A stretch of DNA of 64,000 bases, taken from assembly GCA_030220185.1 (NCBI GenBank), contig JASPKZ010004202.1:3417001-3481000 (forward strand), in the 5' to 3' direction. Under the pieces are notes generated by a model, which was given only the letters and a program-made list of their open reading frames with translations, was not told where the DNA came from and made no database searches. The position numbers and the translations under genes are program-made. Position 1 is the first letter of the stretch; every line of letters begins with the position of its first letter. Origin of the DNA: Diploptera punctata. Taxonomy: Eukaryota; Arthropoda; Insecta; Blattodea; Blaberidae. Positions 60,729 to 64,000 of the stretch are shown here, piece after piece.

Positions 60729-61130
60729 TGGCCGCGGTGGACTAGTGGTTATGCTCCTTGCCTCTGGTCCCAAGGGTCGCGGGTTCAAACCCGGCCGGGG
60801 TCGATGGATTTTTTAGGACGGAAAAATCCAAGGAGCAAGTCCTCCGGGATGGACTTTAAGCCGTGGGTCCCGAGTCTGAAGATTTTCAGGCTCGTAAAAA
60901 TTCCTTAAACCTGAATGAAAAGGTCTCTAAGCAAAATTTACCTAATTTTCCCGTCCTAGTACTACCTTGGTTTCCTAGATGTCAGTATGAGGCGGAACGC
61001 TGACAACGTACCACTCAAAATGACATCTATACGAAAACAAGTGTAACTAAATTAATATGGTTCAAATTCTTCCGTGTAGGGGGAGAGCGCCTAAATCTCT
61101 GTAAAGGGAAAACATGGGCTTACAATAATA
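60729..61130 (+). mobile_element. SINE-2 copy, full length
   Basis: 'ggccgcggtggactagtggt', 'cgcgggttcaaacccggccg', same body as 55264-55672, end 'aaacatgggcttacaata'. Confidence 0.88.
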
Positions 61131-61132
61131 CA

Positions 61133-61560
61133 ATCTTCTTCTTCTTCTTCACTTCAAGGGCTAGGCAGATAGCTGATCCGCCTCACAGTTGTTGTGTCCA
61201 TCTTTTGACTGGCCTTGCTCCATTCTTTGAACCTCATGGCTTATAGTTGAATGCTCTCTTGGTAATATTCTTACATTCATTATTTCTACATGTCTAAGCC
61301 ATTTATCTGTATATTCCTAGATTTTATCATTCTGTTCTTATATATTCATTCTCTATCCGATTCAATTTTGTGCAGCATTCTATTCTTCTCAGGAAGTTCA
61401 TTTCTACTTTGTAATTTTTTGGTTGTTACCGAAGTTTCACTCCCATAAAGTAATGCAGGAACTGCCTATGTTTTATAAAACTTGAATCTAGTATCTCTTC
61501 TTGTTTTGTTCTTTAATGTTTTATGTATAGTTCCGCACATCATTTGAAATTTCGACAGTT
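61133..61560 (-). pseudogene. RTE-like LINE family D 3' end, decayed
   Basis: Plus 'cttcttcttcttcttcactt' is the reversed (GAA)n tail and 'ctcacagttgttgtgtccat' the UTR. The minus strand shows remnants of HVERM-like, EMNFLRRIECCTKLNRIEN-like and YGSETSVTT-like coding with many breaks. Confidence 0.65.
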
Positions 61561-61584
61561 TCAAATTTATGGTATATAATCTTT

Positions 61585-62255
61585 GTTATATGACAAATGA
61601 GGGAAATTTTGAGGAAGTGGCTGAATTCAAATACCTAGGAACCATAATCACAAATAGGAATGAGATGCACAAAGAAATTAAACATAGGCTCAATTCTGGA
61701 AATGCGTGCTATGACGCATTGCAGAGACTTTTGATGTCCCAACTACTTTAAAAAACGTTAAACTGAAAATATATAAAACTATTATTCTACCAGTAATATT
61801 ATATGGGTGTGAAACATGGACACTTACTTTGAGGGAGGAAAGGAGATTACGAGTTTTTTGAGAATAAATTTCTTAGGAAAATGTTTGGTCTAAAGAGAGA
61901 TGAACAGACAGGTGAATGGAGAAGACTTCATAAGAATGAACTACATGGTCTTTATAGGACGCCAGATATAATAAGAACAGTTAAGTCTCGTAGACTGCGA
62001 TGGGCAGGACATGTTGCGCGTATGGGGAATGAAAGACGTGCATGGAAGCTTCTTGTAGGAAAGCCAGAGGGAAAACGCCCAGTTGGTAGACCAAGAATGA
62101 GGTTGGAGAACAACATTAACTATGATTTGAGGGAAGTAGATTATACAGGGAATGATTGGAAAGCATTAGCTCAGGATAGGGTTGTATGGAGAGCTTATGT
62201 CCGCGCGGCCATGAACCTACGGGTTCGATAGTGCCAGTGAGTAAGTAAGTAAGTA
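61585..62255 (+). pseudogene. RTE-like LINE family B 3' half, best-preserved end
   Basis: FEEVAEFKYLGTIITNRNEM to LLMSQLL (61569-61751), a frameshift, IYKTIILPVILYGCETWTLT, another frameshift near 61860, and then 61881-62231: MFGLKRDEQTGEWRRLHKNE, RLRWAGHVARMGNERRAWKL, KRPVGRPRMRLENNINYDLR and AAMNLRVR. The tail is 'gtgccagtgagtaagtaagt'. Three open pieces; the RT catalytic core is absent. Confidence 0.85.
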
Positions 62256-62838
62256 ATCTTTGTTATAATAAAATCTGAGGGTGACAAGCAAACTATCATG
62301 TTATTGTTCCCTTGTTAGAGAATATCACAACAAAAGTATGTTTTTTTTTTTTTTTGCATTACCTGTGTTATACGTGGTTTTAAAATTCACGTAATCTGTT
62401 TTTTAGAAATAAAATAAACAACAAAAATTGTGTTGAAATGTTCATTAAACATCGCAGTTGTTCTTTGTAAGGTCATTAACTGAGGGAGGAGAAACTCAAC
62501 ATCCGGAATAACAACTCTGCTCGTGGGTCCATTATCATTCGCAGGATTATTTTCCAATAACTTCATATATATACAACTCCGGCGCTATCATCTCCCCTAA
62601 ACTCCCCACAAACAATGCATTTTATAATGAAGACCTGCTGAATATTGTTTGCCTGCGGAAATAAGCTCTCTAGCTTTATCTACAGGGTTAGGTGTGGTAG
62701 ATAAAGGAATGGTGTGTTTTTTGCATTCTATAATGGATTTTGGGAGGTGTAAATATGGGGCGAATTCAATTTAACATAACTTCAACGTATTTTAGATAAA
62801 TTTATGTCATTCATTGTTGGTGTTAAATAGATGTAAAG
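62256..62838. other. Spacer with an A/T-run
   Basis: No gene signal. T-run at 62340-62355. Confidence 0.5.
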
Positions 62839-63030
62839 GTCCACCGCTGTGATCTCGAGGTAGCGTGCTGCCTTGTCACGCAGCGGGCCCGGGTTCGATC
62901 CCCGGTCGGGACAGTTTTTCTGGGTGAGGTTTTTATCGGTTTTTTTTTTGTTCACTTGTAAGACAAATGTCAGGAAAATTTTAGGCCCAAACGGTCCCCG
63001 AAATCATACCGCCATCGCAATCATCATCAT
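62839..63030 (+). mobile_element. SINE-1 copy, 3'-truncated
   Basis: 'ccaccgctgtgatctcgagg', 'cccgggttcgatccccggtc' (intact B box), body to 'ggtccccgaaatcataccgc', then a (CAT)n run where another LINE end takes over. Confidence 0.87.
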
Positions 63031-63350
63031 TCATATTCATCATCATCATCATCCTGTCAGGTATTAGTCCTAGAAGAACTGTTACGGCCTGAGAAAGCAG
63101 TTTTCGTGCCATCTTTTCATAGGTCGACCAAGTGACCGTTTCTCATTTGGACAGTAGTTCATTATTGCCTTCGGGATCCTGGATCTAGCCATTCTTGAGA
63201 CATGTTCCTTCCAGTTTATCTGATATCTGGAGATGTAGTCCAGTATTGTTCTTGAAGGAATTCTACATTTTTCTTTCGATCCCATTTGGTGTAGCCAGCT
63301 GTTCGGAGCATAAATTTCATCTCACAAGCTGTTAGTCTGCTTTCTTCATT
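63031..63350 (-). pseudogene. RTE-like LINE 3' end (family I-like), (ATC)n tail
   Basis: Minus-strand frame 63285-63082: ILDYISRYQINWKEHVSRMA, RSRIPKAIMNYCPNEKRSLG, RPMKRWHENCFLRP. Upstream, about 63350-63290 adds ESRLTACEMKFMLRTAGYTK-like sequence in another frame. The (CAT)n run at 63030-63055 is its tail in reverse. Confidence 0.8.
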
Positions 63351-63352
63351 CA

Positions 63353-63475
63353 TAATCATCATAGATTAAGGTTAGGATTAGGGGCTCTCCTGGCGCACCA
63401 CTATCATCATCATCCCCATCATACCATCGGGACAACGTAACCCCGTCTTCCAGGCGCCTCAACCTCACAAGTGGG
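63353..63475 (-). repeat. Dispersed repeat, inverted copy of 43730-43865
   Basis: 'taggattaggggctctcctg', 'gtaaccccgtcttccaggcg', 'cacaagtgggtta' match in reverse. Confidence 0.6.
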
Positions 63476-63566
63476 TTATTAGCTCAACATAGGGATATAT
63501 GGAGAGCTTATATCCGCGCGGACATGAACCTACAGGATTGATAGTGCCAGTGAGTTAGTTAGTTTG
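63476..63566 (+). pseudogene. RTE-like LINE family B extreme 3' end
   Basis: 'tagctcaacatagggatata' encodes LAQHRDIWRAYIRADMNLQ, then stop, followed by 'agtgccagtgagttagttag'. About 90 bp. Confidence 0.75.
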
Positions 63567-64000
63567 TTTTGGAACACTCTTTATGTTTACCCAGATTTTT
63601 TTCTATTATCGTGTACTTTCAGTTGTTTCCATGTTTTTATTATCGACTACTTTCAATTACTTCTGTGCTGTATATTTTGTTACACCGTGTGTGCGTATTT
63701 ACAAAAGCATGGGGGTGGGATGAAATGGTTTGCATTTAATGCATTTTTATGTTTGGCTAAGAGATGCAAAGAGAAGAGCGGCAATGAATTGCGCTGTAAA
63801 CTGTGCACAGTTGATGTTTCCTCCGGTGACGAAGCGAGACGGATCCAGTCGTCTGCCAGAATAATTGTTTCATAAATCACAAAATGAGACTGTATCTCTG
63901 CATTACCTTATTAGAATAATTTGACTACGTAATTATGCAGCTGTATTAGTAACTTAATGCAATTTATCAGAATGGAACTCTGTTGCCAGATATCTGGTGT
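63567..64000. other. Spacer at window end
   Basis: About 430 bp. A 103-codon plus-strand frame (63564-63875) lacks motifs and begins in the LINE tail, so I do not call it. Confidence 0.45.

Noticed and set aside
63564..63875. A 103-codon membrane-like protein.
   Set aside because: It begins in the LINE family B tail, and its Phe/Cys-rich start reflects T-rich DNA. No motif.

Overview
The window looks like gene-poor, AT-rich arthropod DNA, most likely insect. I recognise no complete host gene. Nearly all of it is layered transposable-element debris and tandem repeats. A cockroach or related blattodean is my guess, because the RTE-like LINE tails (C-terminal motifs GRPxxRW and a protein end like AMNLRV) resemble repeats I associate with cockroach assemblies. 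That is inference, not proof.

Layout. 0-4.5 kb: RTE-like LINE fragments interleaved with (TAA)n microsatellites, including one longer degraded element with endonuclease and reverse transcriptase remnants on the minus strand (1.2-3.9 kb). 4.8-6.65 kb: a 15-copy satellite of about 123 bp. 7.6-12.1 kb: inverted-repeat pieces that look like Penelope-like element (PLE) tails with hammerhead-ribozyme (HHR) motifs, a CpG-rich stretch, a possible signal-peptide first exon (9104-9161), and Jockey/CR1-like LINE ends. 12.1-23.7 kb: more LINE ends, a Jockey-like RT remnant, two mariner-like transposase N-termini, a PLE C-terminus next to an HHR motif, a pogo-like MITE, and tandem dimers of an unnamed hairpin element. 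24.2-25.4 kb: a GC-rich element with Harbinger-like ends (TAA target duplication) followed by a 107-bp mini-copy. 25.7-41.3 kb: a 96-bp minisatellite whose unit appears to come from LINE coding sequence. It is split by a young, internally deleted Ty3/Gypsy-type LTR retrotransposon (30275-34115, TSD CAAC). 41.5-48.9 kb: SINEs, LINE ends, a complete pogo-like MITE with TA flanks, an HHR motif with a well-formed core, and a second hairpin-element dimer. 48.95-52.57 kb: a 22-bp minisatellite with a higher-order repeat of about 660 bp. 53-64 kb: repeated copies of one RTE-like family (family B, with one nested insertion), two SINE families and a 64-bp tandem repeat.

The elements interact mainly as insertion targets for each other. 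LINE tails made of short tandem repeats sit against the truncated ends of the next LINE. SINEs carry clear target duplications inside older repeats, and the LTR element sits inside the minisatellite. Every coding remnant except the LTR-element fusion ORF is broken. Family letters used below (A, B, C, D, E, F, G, H, I, K for RTE-like LINEs; SINE-1 to SINE-5) are local labels based on similarity inside this window, not database names.
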